Origin: Bacillota bacterium
GTDB lineage: Bacteria; Bacillota; Clostridia; Christensenellales; CAG-138
Assembly: GCA_023459335.1 (NCBI GenBank)
Contig: JAEWUO010000031.1
Span: 25,829-89,828, forward strand
Direction of reading: 5' to 3'
Length of the DNA stretch: 64,000 nucleotides
Part shown: positions 33,785-42,649 of the stretch, one piece after another
Layout of the letters: each line of letters opens with the position of its first letter
Position numbering within the stretch: position 1 is the first letter of the stretch
Translations under genes and position numbers: made by a program
Notes under the pieces: model-generated
The model's database searches: none
What the model saw: only the letters and a program-made list of their open reading frames with translations
What the model was told of the DNA's origin: nothing

Positions 33785-35602
33785 ATGATGCGAAAAAGCA
33801 GAATTTTCGTCGTCGCGAGCATAATCATGACGGTCTTCCTGGCGATTTCAGGCTGCTCGGCTGCGAGCAGTACGACCGCCGCGCAGCCGGCGGCAACTTC
33901 CGCTACGGCACAGCAGCCGCAGGCGAGCGACGCAACCTATGTGCAGGTTCAGAGCATCGACGGCAGCACGATCACCGCTGTTGTCGGCACGATGTCCCCG
34001 CCTTCCGGCCAGCCGGGCGGCAGCGGACAGCCGCAGGGCGCGCAGCCGAATCAAGCTTCCGGCAGCGGACAGCCGCAGAGCACGCCGCCGGATCAGTCCC
34101 CCGGCAGCGGCAGTCAATCCGCTCCTTCGGATATGCCCTCCGGCGGTGAAACTCAGCAGGGCGGCCAGGGAATGCCCGGAGGTGCGGGCGGAATGATGGG
34201 TTTCACCGCGGGAACGGAGACGATCACTTTTACGTTGAGCGGCTCCACGGCCATTACCAGTCTCAGCGGCGCGCAGAGCGAGACGGCGACGGTATCGGAT
34301 ATCGCGGTCGGCGACATCCTTGCGATTACGCTCTCGGACAATAACATTGCCGAAACGGTCGTGATTCAACCGTCCGGCACGCCGGACGGCATGGCGCAGG
34401 GCGCACAGCCGGGATCGAACTTTGGCGGCAGCGATACCGTGACCAACGGAACCGCCGCGACGACCATCGACACGGATTCGGCCGTCAACGGCCAGTCGTA
34501 TTCGTCCGCGGGGGACGATGAAAACGCGCTGCGCATCGACGGCGCGGCGGTGACACTGAGCGGTATTGCGGTGAATAAGACCGGCGGCGCTTCTTCCAGT
34601 ACCGAAAACGGCGACTTTTACGGCATGAACGCAGGCCTTTTAGCATTAAACGGCGCAACGGTAACCATAACGGACGCAACCGTAACCACCAATGCGGTCA
34701 ACGGCAACGGCGTATTCAGCTATGGCACGGGGACAACCGTAAACATCTCCGATTCGGTGATTCGCACCGGCATGAATAACTCCGGCGGAATCCAGACGAC
34801 GGGCGGCGCAACGATGAACGCCACGAACCTTGACGTCGAAACCAGCGGCGGTTCCGCGGCGGCGATTCGCTCCGACCGGGGCGGCGGAGACGTCAATGTG
34901 ACCGGCGGCAGCTATATAACCAGCGGTACGGGCAGCCCCGCAATCTACAGCACGGCGAATATTTCCGTAGACGGCGCGACGCTGACGGCAAACGCTTCCG
35001 AAGCGGTCGTGGTGGAAGGTAAAAATTCCGTTACGCTCAATAACGCGATCCTCTCCGGCAATATGCAGGCCAGCACGGACGAAAATGAAAACGTACACAA
35101 CATCATGCTTTATCAGAGCATGTCCGGCGATGCGGAGGTTGGCCATTCCAGCTTCACGGCGGCCGGCGGCAGTATCCTAGCCAACGCGGGAGATATGTTC
35201 TACGTGACGAACACGACTTGCACCATCTCTCTGACTAACGTTGCGCTGACGCTTGCGAATGAAAACCTGCTGACGGTCTCCGGCAACTCCATCTCCCGCG
35301 GCTGGGGCACTGCGGGTGCAAACGGCGGCATCTGCACCTTCCTTGCGTCGCAGCAGGCGTTCAACGGCATAATCACCGTGGACGACATCTCAAGCCTCGA
35401 CTTCCGGCTTGCGGACGGCTCCGTCTTCACCGGCGCAATCAACAGCGGCGGTACAGCGGGCACTGTCAGCGTGACCCTCGGCGGCGGATGCCGGTGGGTG
35501 CTTACAGCAGACAGCTACATCACCTCGTTTACAGGGGATGTGAGCGGCATCGTAAGCAATGGCTATGCTGTTTACGTCAACGGAACGACAATTTCGGAGT
35601 AA
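33785..35602 (+). CDS. Surface lipoprotein with low-complexity linker and beta-helical repeats
   Basis: A 605-residue exported lipoprotein: signal peptide with lipobox AISG-C24, so the mature protein is anchored by Cys24. Residues about 70-140 are a Gly/Pro/Gln/Ser-rich linker (GQPGGSGQPQGAQPNQ-like). From about 215 on, short repeats of the type VNISDSVIRTG, ATNLDVETSGG and ISVDGATLTANAS predict a right-handed beta-helix, as in polymorphic outer-surface or carbohydrate-binding proteins. No catalytic residues are recognisable. AAGGAG lies eight bases before the ATG. The gene stands alone before a strong terminator. Confidence 0.7.
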   Translation: MMRKSRIFVVASIIMTVFLAISGCSAASSTTAAQPAATSATAQQPQASDATYVQVQSIDGSTITAVVGTMSPPSGQPGGSGQPQGAQPNQASGSGQPQSTPPDQSPGSGSQSAPSDMPSGGETQQGGQGMPGGAGGMMGFTAGTETITFTLSGSTAITSLSGAQSETATVSDIAVGDILAITLSDNNIAETVVIQPSGTPDGMAQGAQPGSNFGGSDTVTNGTAATTIDTDSAVNGQSYSSAGDDENALRIDGAAVTLSGIAVNKTGGASSSTENGDFYGMNAGLLALNGATVTITDATVTTNAVNGNGVFSYGTGTTVNISDSVIRTGMNNSGGIQTTGGATMNATNLDVETSGGSAAAIRSDRGGGDVNVTGGSYITSGTGSPAIYSTANISVDGATLTANASEAVVVEGKNSVTLNNAILSGNMQASTDENENVHNIMLYQSMSGDAEVGHSSFTAAGGSILANAGDMFYVTNTTCTISLTNVALTLANENLLTVSGNSISRGWGTAGANGGICTFLASQQAFNGIITVDDISSLDFRLADGSVFTGAINSGGTAGTVSVTLGGGCRWVLTADSYITSFTGDVSGIVSNGYAVYVNGTTISE

Positions 35603-35624
35603 AAAAGAGACAGGCTTGCCGGAT

Positions 35625-35655
35625 ACGGCGCGGAGTTTCGACTCCGCGCCGTTTC
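35625..35655 (+). terminator. Intrinsic terminator with UUCG loop
   Basis: ACGGCGCGGAGT (35625-35636) and ACTCCGCGCCGT (35641-35652) form a perfect 12-bp stem closed by TTCG, followed by three T and no longer T run. The stem is very stable. Confidence 0.8.
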
Positions 35656-35806
35656 TGATGGCTGTTTCGTTTGAGCGCGTTCAACGCAAGGTTCATCTTC
35701 CGTTCCAATCCTCGCAATCTTCAAACGTCCGGCGTCTTGGACAGCCGATTCCCGTCAACCGGGAAAATTGCTTGTATTGTCCGCGCGGTTTCCCGTTTTT
35801 CCCGCA

Positions 35807-35834
35807 TTGAACTGACCTGCGATTGTGGTATAAT
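35807..35834 (+). promoter_or_regulatory. Promoter of the MBOAT/SGNH operon
   Basis: TTGAAC (35807-35812), 16 nt, TATAAT (35829-35834). The leader to the ATG at 36017 is about 175 nt; no gene or known regulatory RNA was recognised in it or in 35656-35806. Confidence 0.75.
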
Positions 35835-36016
35835 TACTCGAATGTTTCCGATCCGGCCTGCGCTTTGATCCTGTCGCAAGCCCGTCGGGCATACGTCCCG
35901 GAGACCGCATTCCCTGTCCGGGCGATCAGCCGTTTCAAGACCCGTTTTTATATAACGCCGACAACGCAACCTGCGACGAAACTGTTACAGCAACTGATTT
36001 GGAGGACCGGGCGCAT

Positions 36017-37498
36017 ATGCTTTTCAACTCCCTCCCCTATGCAATTTTCCTCGTCATCGTTTTTGCATTGCATTGGCTGCTGCCGAACCGGTTCCGCTGG
36101 ATCATGCTGCTGATCGCAAGCTATTACTTCTACATGAGTTGGAACCCGGAGCTTGTCGTATTGATCGCGCTGACAACGCTCGTTTCCTATTCCAGCGGAT
36201 TGCTGATCGAACATTACCGCAATGCCGAAGGCAGCAAAACGCACCTGCCAAAACTTTTTCTGGTTTTAGCGCTGGTCATCTGCTTCGGCGTGCTGTTCTT
36301 CTTCAAGTATTTCAATTTTTTCAGCGAATCCGTCACCGCGCTTCTGCGCCTGTTTTCACTGCCGGCACAGGCGTTGACGCTCAAGCTTGTTTTGCCGGTC
36401 GGGATTTCGTTCTATACGTTTCAGACGCTCAGCTATGTCATCGATGTATATCGCGGCAGGATTTCCGCGGAGAAGCACCTTGGATATTACGCTTTATACG
36501 TATCCTTCTTTCCGCAGCTCGTGGCCGGCCCGATCGAGCGTTCGGACAACCTGATTCCGCAGCTGCGTGCGGTGAGGACGTTTGATTCTTCGGAGGGCGC
36601 CAACGGCCTGAAATGGATTGCGCTGGGTCTGTTTAAAAAGATCGTCATCGCGGATACGTTGTCCGTCTACGCCAACACGGTCTATGGTAACCTAGCGACG
36701 CACCACGGACTCTCGTTCATCATTGCCACGCTGTCCTTTGCGATCCAGATTTACTGCGATTTTTCCGGTTACTCCGATATCGCCATCGGCTCGGCGAAAC
36801 TGCTCGGTGTCCGGCTCATGAAGAACTTCGACAGCCCGTATTTTTCGCACTCGATCCGCGAGTTCTGGAGCCGCTGGCACATCTCGCTGTCGACCTGGTT
36901 TCGGGACTACGTATACATCCCCCTCGGCGGAAATCGGACCAAGCTGCCCCGTCATCTGCTCAACCTGATGATCACGTTCCTGCTGAGCGGCTTATGGCAC
37001 GGCGCGAACTGGACGTTTGTCTGCTGGGGCGCGCTGCACGGGTTCTATATCGTCGTCGAAACGCTGTTTCGAAAGCTTGTGCCGCATGCCGCCGGCCGGC
37101 CGCAGGGCAGCCGTTTCTCAGGCGCGCTGCGCTCGGCGGGATCAATCGTGCTGACATTCACGCTGGTCTGTTTTGCCTGGGTATTCTTTCGAGCGGACAG
37201 CATTGCGGACGCGTTTTACGGATTAAGCCACATGTTCGACGGAATCGCTTCTCCGGCTCAATATGTACAGGAAGCGGCGCTGCAGCTGGGTATCGACCGG
37301 TTCGATTTGCCGATTCGCCTCTTCCCCGTTGTCCTGCTCGCCGTGTTCGACGCGTTCAACCGCCGAAAGGACGCGTTCGCCGCAATATCGCGCTGGTCTC
37401 CGGTCTTTCGCTGGGGCGTGTATCTTATGTTAATCTGGTTCATCCTGTTCTTCCCCGGCGCGGGCGGCGGTACGGAGTTCATCTACTTCCAGTTTTAG
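36017..37498 (+). CDS. MBOAT-family membrane O-acyltransferase (AlgI/DltB-like)
   Basis: A 493-residue membrane protein with about 11 helices. The start MLFNSLPYAIFLVIVF is typical. The active-site histidine is H328 in LSGLWHGANWTF, and the upstream conserved block SIREFWSRWHISLSTWFRDYVYIPLGG (about 279-305) matches the AlgI group. Such proteins pass acyl groups across the membrane to a partner that modifies an extracellular polymer. The next gene, nine bases on, encodes an SGNH-like partner, so the pair probably O-acetylates a surface polysaccharide or teichoic acid. TTGGAGGA precedes the ATG. Confidence 0.93.
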   Translation: MLFNSLPYAIFLVIVFALHWLLPNRFRWIMLLIASYYFYMSWNPELVVLIALTTLVSYSSGLLIEHYRNAEGSKTHLPKLFLVLALVICFGVLFFFKYFNFFSESVTALLRLFSLPAQALTLKLVLPVGISFYTFQTLSYVIDVYRGRISAEKHLGYYALYVSFFPQLVAGPIERSDNLIPQLRAVRTFDSSEGANGLKWIALGLFKKIVIADTLSVYANTVYGNLATHHGLSFIIATLSFAIQIYCDFSGYSDIAIGSAKLLGVRLMKNFDSPYFSHSIREFWSRWHISLSTWFRDYVYIPLGGNRTKLPRHLLNLMITFLLSGLWHGANWTFVCWGALHGFYIVVETLFRKLVPHAAGRPQGSRFSGALRSAGSIVLTFTLVCFAWVFFRADSIADAFYGLSHMFDGIASPAQYVQEAALQLGIDRFDLPIRLFPVVLLAVFDAFNRRKDAFAAISRWSPVFRWGVYLMLIWFILFFPGAGGGTEFIYFQF

Positions 37499-37507
37499 GA
37501 GACGCGC

Positions 37508-38443
37508 ATGAAGTTGTTTTTCAAAAAAATCGCCTTGCTGCTGCTTGTCTGCGCGTTGGCTGCGGGCGCGGCAAATCTGGCTTTTTATCTGGTGAAGGGC
37601 AGCCTGGTTCCGGCGGACGTCAGAAGGTTTCTCGACGCGCCGAAAGAGATCCAGGTTGCGAATTTAGGCAGCAGTCACGGGGAGAACGGCTTTTCCTATC
37701 TTCACCATCCCGACCTCGCCGCGGTCAACCTCGCTTATGGTTATCAGACGCTCGACCAGGATGAGCGGGTTCTGGAAAATTATATCGACCGCTTTGCAAA
37801 AGGGTCGACGCTGTACATCCCGATCTCTTCCTTTTCTCTCATCGGAGAGCCGCCGACGAGAAGCGACATCCTCTCGCTCAACCGCCGTTTCTACTACTTT
37901 ATGCGCCGGGATCTCATCATCGACTTCTCATGGCGCGAGTGGCTCGCAGCGATGTCCCCCGGGTTGTTTTATCCGAGCTGGCGCGCCGAGCACTGGAATG
38001 TGGACGAATTCGACGAGGTTTCAGATCGGACGACGGATCCGTCCGGGGCGCAATCGGATGCCGAAACAACCTTGGAAGGTCATATCCTTTTATATAAAAA
38101 AGACGGCGGATATTCGATTCGTCAGGAGAACGCCGATTGTTTGACGCGCATGGTCGCCCTCTGCAAGGAGCACGGCGTGACTCCCGTTTTGATCACCACG
38201 CCTTTTCTCCGTGAATATGACGATCTGATTCCGGAAGATTTTCTCGCGATGCAGCTCTCTTTTTTGGAAACTTTCACCACGGAACAAGGGATTGCGTATC
38301 TTGATTTTTCGAGGGATTCCCGGTTCATCGACCGTTACGATCTGTTCATCAACAGCACGCATTTAAACAGCGAAGGCGCGCTGCTGTTTACCGATCTGGT
38401 GCTCAGCGGCGCGGAGCCGGTTCCGGACGGCAACGTTTCGTAA
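37508..38443 (+). CDS. SGNH/AlgJ-DltD-like exported acyl-transfer partner
   Basis: A 311-residue protein with one N-terminal membrane anchor (residues about 8-28) and an outside-facing SGNH-like domain. The nucleophile block is ANLGSSHGENGF (Ser55/Ser56, His57) and the catalytic pair near the end is INSTHLNSEGA. The absence of other membrane segments and its place directly behind the MBOAT gene indicate that it completes acyl transfer on the cell surface. The acceptor polymer is unknown. AGGAGACGC precedes the ATG. Confidence 0.8.
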   Translation: MKLFFKKIALLLLVCALAAGAANLAFYLVKGSLVPADVRRFLDAPKEIQVANLGSSHGENGFSYLHHPDLAAVNLAYGYQTLDQDERVLENYIDRFAKGSTLYIPISSFSLIGEPPTRSDILSLNRRFYYFMRRDLIIDFSWREWLAAMSPGLFYPSWRAEHWNVDEFDEVSDRTTDPSGAQSDAETTLEGHILLYKKDGGYSIRQENADCLTRMVALCKEHGVTPVLITTPFLREYDDLIPEDFLAMQLSFLETFTTEQGIAYLDFSRDSRFIDRYDLFINSTHLNSEGALLFTDLVLSGAEPVPDGNVS

Positions 38444-38536
38444 GGGGATCCGGTTTTCATCCGCTCGGCCGCCGGCATCATGGGCGGACGATGAAAAGCC
38501 GCGCTCCAACCAGCTCGATTTCACTCAAAGCATAAC

Positions 38537-38569
38537 AGCAAAGAACCCGGAGTCTCCGGGTTCTTTGCT
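38537..38569. terminator. Bidirectional terminator between the SGNH gene and the sugar-transport cluster
   Basis: AGCAAAGAACCCGGA (38537-38551) pairs perfectly with TCCGGGTTCTTTGCT (38555-38569) with a 3-nt loop; both strands end in a TTCTTTGCT-type T-rich run. It separates convergent genes. Confidence 0.9.
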
Positions 38570-38584
38570 TTATGATTCGCGTTG

Positions 38585-39715
38585 TTATTCCTGCGGACGC
38601 TCGAAATACTCATCCTGCATCTTCAAAACAAACGCTTTCGTATTCGATTCGATCGTCTCCTGATAGGTGGACAGTCCCTCTTTGGTCAGAAGGAAATAAC
38701 CCGAATTGATAAAAAACGGTTTGCTTGATTTATAATGATAGCCGTCTTTGATCAGTTTCAGCGCGTAGATACCGACATACCCCATGCCCCAAGGGTTTTG
38801 CGTCATGGTGCCGTACATGATCCCTTTGTCGATCGCCGTCAGCACATCCTGCGAATCGTCGATTCCGATGGCGACCACCCTTCTCTCGTTCAGCTGCATC
38901 ATCGTCTTTGCCAGAACCTGCGCGTTCACGTAACCGGTGCAGATGATGCCGTCGACTTCGCTGATATATGTGGAAAACATCGTGCTGATCGCTTTCTCCG
39001 CGGGCTCGATGGCGTCCGTGTCGGAGAGTTCCAGATAGAGCTTAAACCCCGCGTTCTCCGGTTTTGCGAGAACTTCCTTGATCGCCTGCTGCCTCTTTTT
39101 GGTGTTCGTATCGACCAGCGAGCTGCACAGGTGGACGATGTTGCCTTCCTTGAGCCCGTTCGTCTTGAGTTTATTGATCAGCTCCTGTGTCCCGAACGCC
39201 ACCGACGCGCCGACGTCGGTGGCATAGCAGAACACCGCGTCGGAAGGCTCCAGAGGAGAACCGCCCATGGTTACGCAGGGAATCCCGCTGCGATAGAGTT
39301 TCGAAATTTCGAGATTGCCCGCCGCGGCGTCCGAGGGAAACATCGCGATTCCTTTCGCGCCTTTGTCGATCACGCTGTCGATTACCTGATTCTGCTCCGT
39401 CTGATCCCAGGCCTGCGGGCTGACGATAAAGGGTTCCGGAATTCTGAGATCCTGCGCGGCGGCTTTTGCGCCGGAAGCCCACGGATAAAAAAACGGATGA
39501 TCGCCGCCGTATACGACCGCGAACTGGTAGTCCGCCGGATCGGAAACCTCGATGTCTTCATTCAGAATCGCAACCTGTTCCTCAGCGCCGGCCGACACCG
39601 TTGTATCCTGTGTCTGTTCGGAATCGGCCTGTTGATTCACCTGATCCGAATACGCGCAGGAAAGCAGGAGCGACAGCGCGAAAAACGCCGTAAACAACCG
39701 AACCGTTTTTTTCAT
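38585..39715 (-). CDS. Sugar-binding lipoprotein of an ABC transporter (paralogue 2)
   Basis: A 376-residue periplasmic-binding-protein-like lipoprotein (type 1 fold). Signal peptide with lipobox LLLS-C20. Mature part: FAVVYGGDHPFFYPWASGAKAAAQDLRIP, SPQAWDQTEQNQVIDSVIDKG, VTMGGSPL and ICTGYVNAQVLAKTM. It is closely related along its whole length to the next upstream protein (39943-41070), so the pair arose by duplication. The start at 39715 follows the membrane-anchor logic; the ribosome site is weak (AAAGCGGTG). It has its own extended -10 promoter and lies behind the terminator of its paralogue, so it can be expressed separately. Confidence 0.9.
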   Translation of the reverse strand: MKKTVRLFTAFFALSLLLSCAYSDQVNQQADSEQTQDTTVSAGAEEQVAILNEDIEVSDPADYQFAVVYGGDHPFFYPWASGAKAAAQDLRIPEPFIVSPQAWDQTEQNQVIDSVIDKGAKGIAMFPSDAAAGNLEISKLYRSGIPCVTMGGSPLEPSDAVFCYATDVGASVAFGTQELINKLKTNGLKEGNIVHLCSSLVDTNTKKRQQAIKEVLAKPENAGFKLYLELSDTDAIEPAEKAISTMFSTYISEVDGIICTGYVNAQVLAKTMMQLNERRVVAIGIDDSQDVLTAIDKGIMYGTMTQNPWGMGYVGIYALKLIKDGYHYKSSKPFFINSGYFLLTKEGLSTYQETIESNTKAFVLKMQDEYFERPQE

Positions 39716-39775
39716 TCTGCGCACCGCTTTCAACTTGCTTTTTATTTCACTCAATGCTGTGCATGCTCTGCTAAT

Positions 39776-39784
39776 ATTATAGCA
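39776..39784 (-). promoter_or_regulatory. Extended -10 promoter of the second sugar-binding protein gene
   Basis: Minus-strand TGC-TATAAT (39784-39776), an extended -10 element, about 60 bases before the ATG at 39715; no good -35 box. Confidence 0.55.
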
Positions 39785-39856
39785 AAGATTTATATTCCTG
39801 ATTTTCACATTCTGTGATTTTTACCTTGACATTTTTTTCAGAACCTGTTATTACCT

Positions 39857-39938
39857 AAAATAGCTCCAATAGAAGCTTCTATTGGAGCTATCCTGCGGAG
39901 GGTTAGCGCTGAATCAATGCAACATGGTCAGCGCTAGC
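39857..39938 (-). terminator. Two hairpins after the first sugar-binding protein gene
   Basis: TAGCTCCAATAGAAG and its exact complement form a perfect 30-base palindrome (39861-39890), followed on the minus strand by TTTTA. Just before it, 39901-39938 forms a second stem (GGCTAGCGCTGA/TCAGCGCTAACC). Together they probably end or stabilise the mRNA of the sugar-binding protein gene at 39943. Confidence 0.6.
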
Positions 39939-39942
39939 CTTT

Positions 39943-41070
39943 TTAACCTACCGGTGCGTCAAAGTACTTGTCCTTCATGGTGGACACGAAGTCTTTGGCC
40001 ATTTGTTCCTGTGTCGCCTGATACGTGGCCAGACCGTCCTTCTTGAGGAGGAAGAATCCGGAGTTGATGAAGAACGGAGCATCCGTCTTGTACGTATACC
40101 CGTCAGCCATCAGCTTCAGAGCATAGGTGCCGACATAACCCATGGCCCAAGAGCTCTGGGTCATCGTGCCGTACATATAGCCGTTGGCGATCGCCGCGAG
40201 AACGTCCGCCGAGTCGTCGATGCCGATTGCAACGATACCGTCGTTGGTGCCTCTCTCGTTCATGGTCTTCGCCAGAACCTGAGCGTTGACATAGCCCGTG
40301 CAGACGATGCCGTCAACCTGGTCGGCGTAAGAAGCATACATGGAGGAGATCGCCTTTTCAGCGGGTTCGGTCGCGTCGGTGTCGGCCAGTTCCCATTCAA
40401 GCGTGAAGCCGGCGTTTTCAGGTTTTGCCAGGACTTCCTTGATCGCAGCCTGTCTCTTCTGGGTGTTCGTGTCAGCCAGACCGGAGCAAAGGTGGAGCAG
40501 TTTGCCTTCCGTCTTGCCCTGCGCCTTGAGTTCGTCGATGATCGCCTGGGTTGCATACGCAACGGACGCGCCGACATCGGTCGCATAGCAGAAGGTCGCC
40601 TTGGAAGGTGTCGCCGGGGATCCGCCCATCGTTACGACCGGGATACCCATGTCGACGAGTTCGGAGATCTTTTCGTTACCTGCAACTGCATCCGCCGTGA
40701 ACATGCCGATGCCGCCTACGCCGCCTGCGACAAGACCGTCAATGATCGCGTTCTGCTCGGTCTGATCCCAGTTCTGGGGGCTGGTGACGTTCGGTACGGG
40801 GATTCCAAGATCCATCGCCGCCGCCTGTGCGCCAAAGCGCCACGGATCAAAGAAAGGATGCACGCCGCCGTAGACGATCGCGAAATTGTAGTTCGCTCCC
40901 TCTTTTTCGGCTTTTTCGCTGATACCAGTGTCAACCTGCAGGTCGTTCGCGGTCTGCGCTTCCACAGTTGGAGCTGCTGCCGCCGGTTCCGTTGGCGTTG
41001 CGGGGCTGCATGCTGCTAAAAAGCTGAGAGCCATGCATACCACCAGGGTGAGTGCGAGTAACTTTTTCAT
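39943..41070 (-). CDS. Sugar-binding lipoprotein of an ABC transporter (paralogue 1)
   Basis: A 375-residue solute-binding lipoprotein: lipobox FLAA-C21, an Ala/Pro/Thr-rich linker, then a type 1 periplasmic-binding fold (FAIVYGGVHPFFDPWRFGAQAAAMDLGIP, SPQNWDQTEQNAIIDGL, VTMGGSPATP, VCTGYVNAQVLAKTM). It follows the RbsA-like ATPase and two permeases, so it is the receptor of that transporter. A short hairpin with a GAAA loop (TTAAGCC/GGCTTAA, near 41092-41109) precedes its AGAGAGGAA ribosome site, a common arrangement for highly expressed receptors. Confidence 0.93.
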   Translation of the reverse strand: MKKLLALTLVVCMALSFLAACSPATPTEPAAAAPTVEAQTANDLQVDTGISEKAEKEGANYNFAIVYGGVHPFFDPWRFGAQAAAMDLGIPVPNVTSPQNWDQTEQNAIIDGLVAGGVGGIGMFTADAVAGNEKISELVDMGIPVVTMGGSPATPSKATFCYATDVGASVAYATQAIIDELKAQGKTEGKLLHLCSGLADTNTQKRQAAIKEVLAKPENAGFTLEWELADTDATEPAEKAISSMYASYADQVDGIVCTGYVNAQVLAKTMNERGTNDGIVAIGIDDSADVLAAIANGYMYGTMTQSSWAMGYVGTYALKLMADGYTYKTDAPFFINSGFFLLKKDGLATYQATQEQMAKDFVSTMKDKYFDAPVG

Positions 41071-41122
41071 TGTTTTATTCCTCTCTTTTTTCTTTAAGCC
41101 TTTCGGCTTAAGATGTGAAAGC

Positions 41123-42649
41123 TTATTTCATAATCAGATTCATAACCCGTTTGCTCATCTCTTCATACACCTTCGTATTCGCCAGTTCGCCCATGATCTC
41201 TCCGTCTTTAAATACGATGATCCGATCGGAAATCTGGATGAGTTCCGGCATATCCGAGGTGATGCAGATGACCGATTTGTTCTTTGTAGTCAGGTTGTGC
41301 ATCAGTTTATGAATTTCCGCTTTTGTTTTGATGTCGATGCCGACTGTCGGCTCGTCGATGATGAGGATGTCCGGTTCTACGGCAAGTCCCTTGCCAAGAC
41401 TGACTTTTTGTTGATTACCGCCACTCAGGTTTCTGACGAGTTGTTTCAGAGAAGGCGTCTTGATCTGCAGTTCGTCTCTGTAGGTCTGCGCAATCTCCGC
41501 TTCTTTTTTCAGATTAAGGAACCCCAGGGGACCTACGATTGATTTTAAAATGGTCGACGTTATGTTGTTCTTGACGCTGTGGTCCAGAAACAAGCCTTCT
41601 TCTTTTCTGTTTTCACTCAGATAGCAGATTCTGTACTTCGTCTGCGTCTGGAGAATGCTCTTTGCTTTCACCTTCTTCCCGTTGATGTATTCCTCCCCCT
41701 CGATTGCCGGATCGAACCCGATCAGCGTGCGGGCGAATTCGGTGCGCCCGGCTCCGACCAGACCGTACCAGCCGAGCAGCTCTCCCTTTTTCAGGCGGAA
41801 CGATTTCGGCATTGGAGAATACACACTGCGAAGATCTTTGGTCTCCAGCACCGTTTCCGCATTTGAAAAGTCCCGGATTTCGAGGGAGCGAAATTCTTTT
41901 GTTCTGCCGACCATCCTGGTGATCAGTTCGTCGCGGGTCAGCGTTTTAACCGGCGAGGAGATCTCTCCCGTTCCTGCGGATACCGCGTTTTTGCCGTCCC
42001 GCAGCACCGTGATGGAATCCGCCAGCGCAAAAACTTCTTCGATTTTGTGCGTCACGAAGATGAACGAGATCCCTTTGTCGCGGAGTTTCTTGATCAGGTT
42101 GATCAGCATGTCCGCTTCGTTGACCGAAATCGACGCCGTCGGTTCGTCCAGAAGGATCAGCTTTGCGTCCGAAGAAAGCGCCTTGGCGATTTCGATCAGC
42201 TGCTTTTTGCCGGCGCTGAGGTTTTCTACGCATTCGGTGGCTTTTACGTCCAGCCCGACCATGTCGATATACTTCTGCGCTGCTTTGTTGATCTCTTTCT
42301 GGTGGATCGGTTTGAGCACTTTGTCGCAGTAGTGTTCGATCATGATATTCTCCGCGACGGAGAAGGTCGGAAACAGGTTTCGTTCCTGGTGCACCACGTT
42401 GATGCCGGATGAGAACGCGTCCTGCGGGCTGTTGAAGCTGACTTCCTGCCCGTTCAGAAGCATCGTGCCTTCATTCGGCTTGAACACGCCCGTGATGATT
42501 TTAATCAGCGTGCTTTTGCCCGCGCCGTTTTCGCCCATAAGAGCATGGATTTCGCCTTCCTTGACTGTGAAATTGACCTTGTCCAGCGCGACAACGCCCG
42601 GGAATATTTTTGTAATGCCCTGTAACTCCAATATCGTATCGCCGATCAT
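41123..42649 (-). CDS. RbsA-like sugar ABC transporter ATPase
   Basis: A 508-residue ATPase with two fused nucleotide-binding domains. Domain 1 is complete: Walker A GENGAGKST (39-47), signature LSAGKKQ, Walker B LILLDEPTASI. Domain 2 shows the usual RbsA pattern: P-loop GLVGAGRTE lacks the lysine, while the signature LSGGNQQKV and Walker B ILIIDEPTVGID are intact. It overlaps the permease gene upstream by four bases and powers the two permeases encoded there. A second, degenerate ATPase is encoded upstream in the same operon. Confidence 0.94.
   Translation of the reverse strand: MIGDTILELQGITKIFPGVVALDKVNFTVKEGEIHALMGENGAGKSTLIKIITGVFKPNEGTMLLNGQEVSFNSPQDAFSSGINVVHQERNLFPTFSVAENIMIEHYCDKVLKPIHQKEINKAAQKYIDMVGLDVKATECVENLSAGKKQLIEIAKALSSDAKLILLDEPTASISVNEADMLINLIKKLRDKGISFIFVTHKIEEVFALADSITVLRDGKNAVSAGTGEISSPVKTLTRDELITRMVGRTKEFRSLEIRDFSNAETVLETKDLRSVYSPMPKSFRLKKGELLGWYGLVGAGRTEFARTLIGFDPAIEGEEYINGKKVKAKSILQTQTKYRICYLSENRKEEGLFLDHSVKNNITSTILKSIVGPLGFLNLKKEAEIAQTYRDELQIKTPSLKQLVRNLSGGNQQKVSLGKGLAVEPDILIIDEPTVGIDIKTKAEIHKLMHNLTTKNKSVICITSDMPELIQISDRIIVFKDGEIMGELANTKVYEEMSKRVMNLIMK

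Noticed and set aside
39861..39890. Perfect 30-base palindrome as an operator or mobile-element end
   Set aside because: Its place just behind a highly expressed gene and the TTTTA on the minus strand fit a terminator better; no transposase or target duplication is visible.
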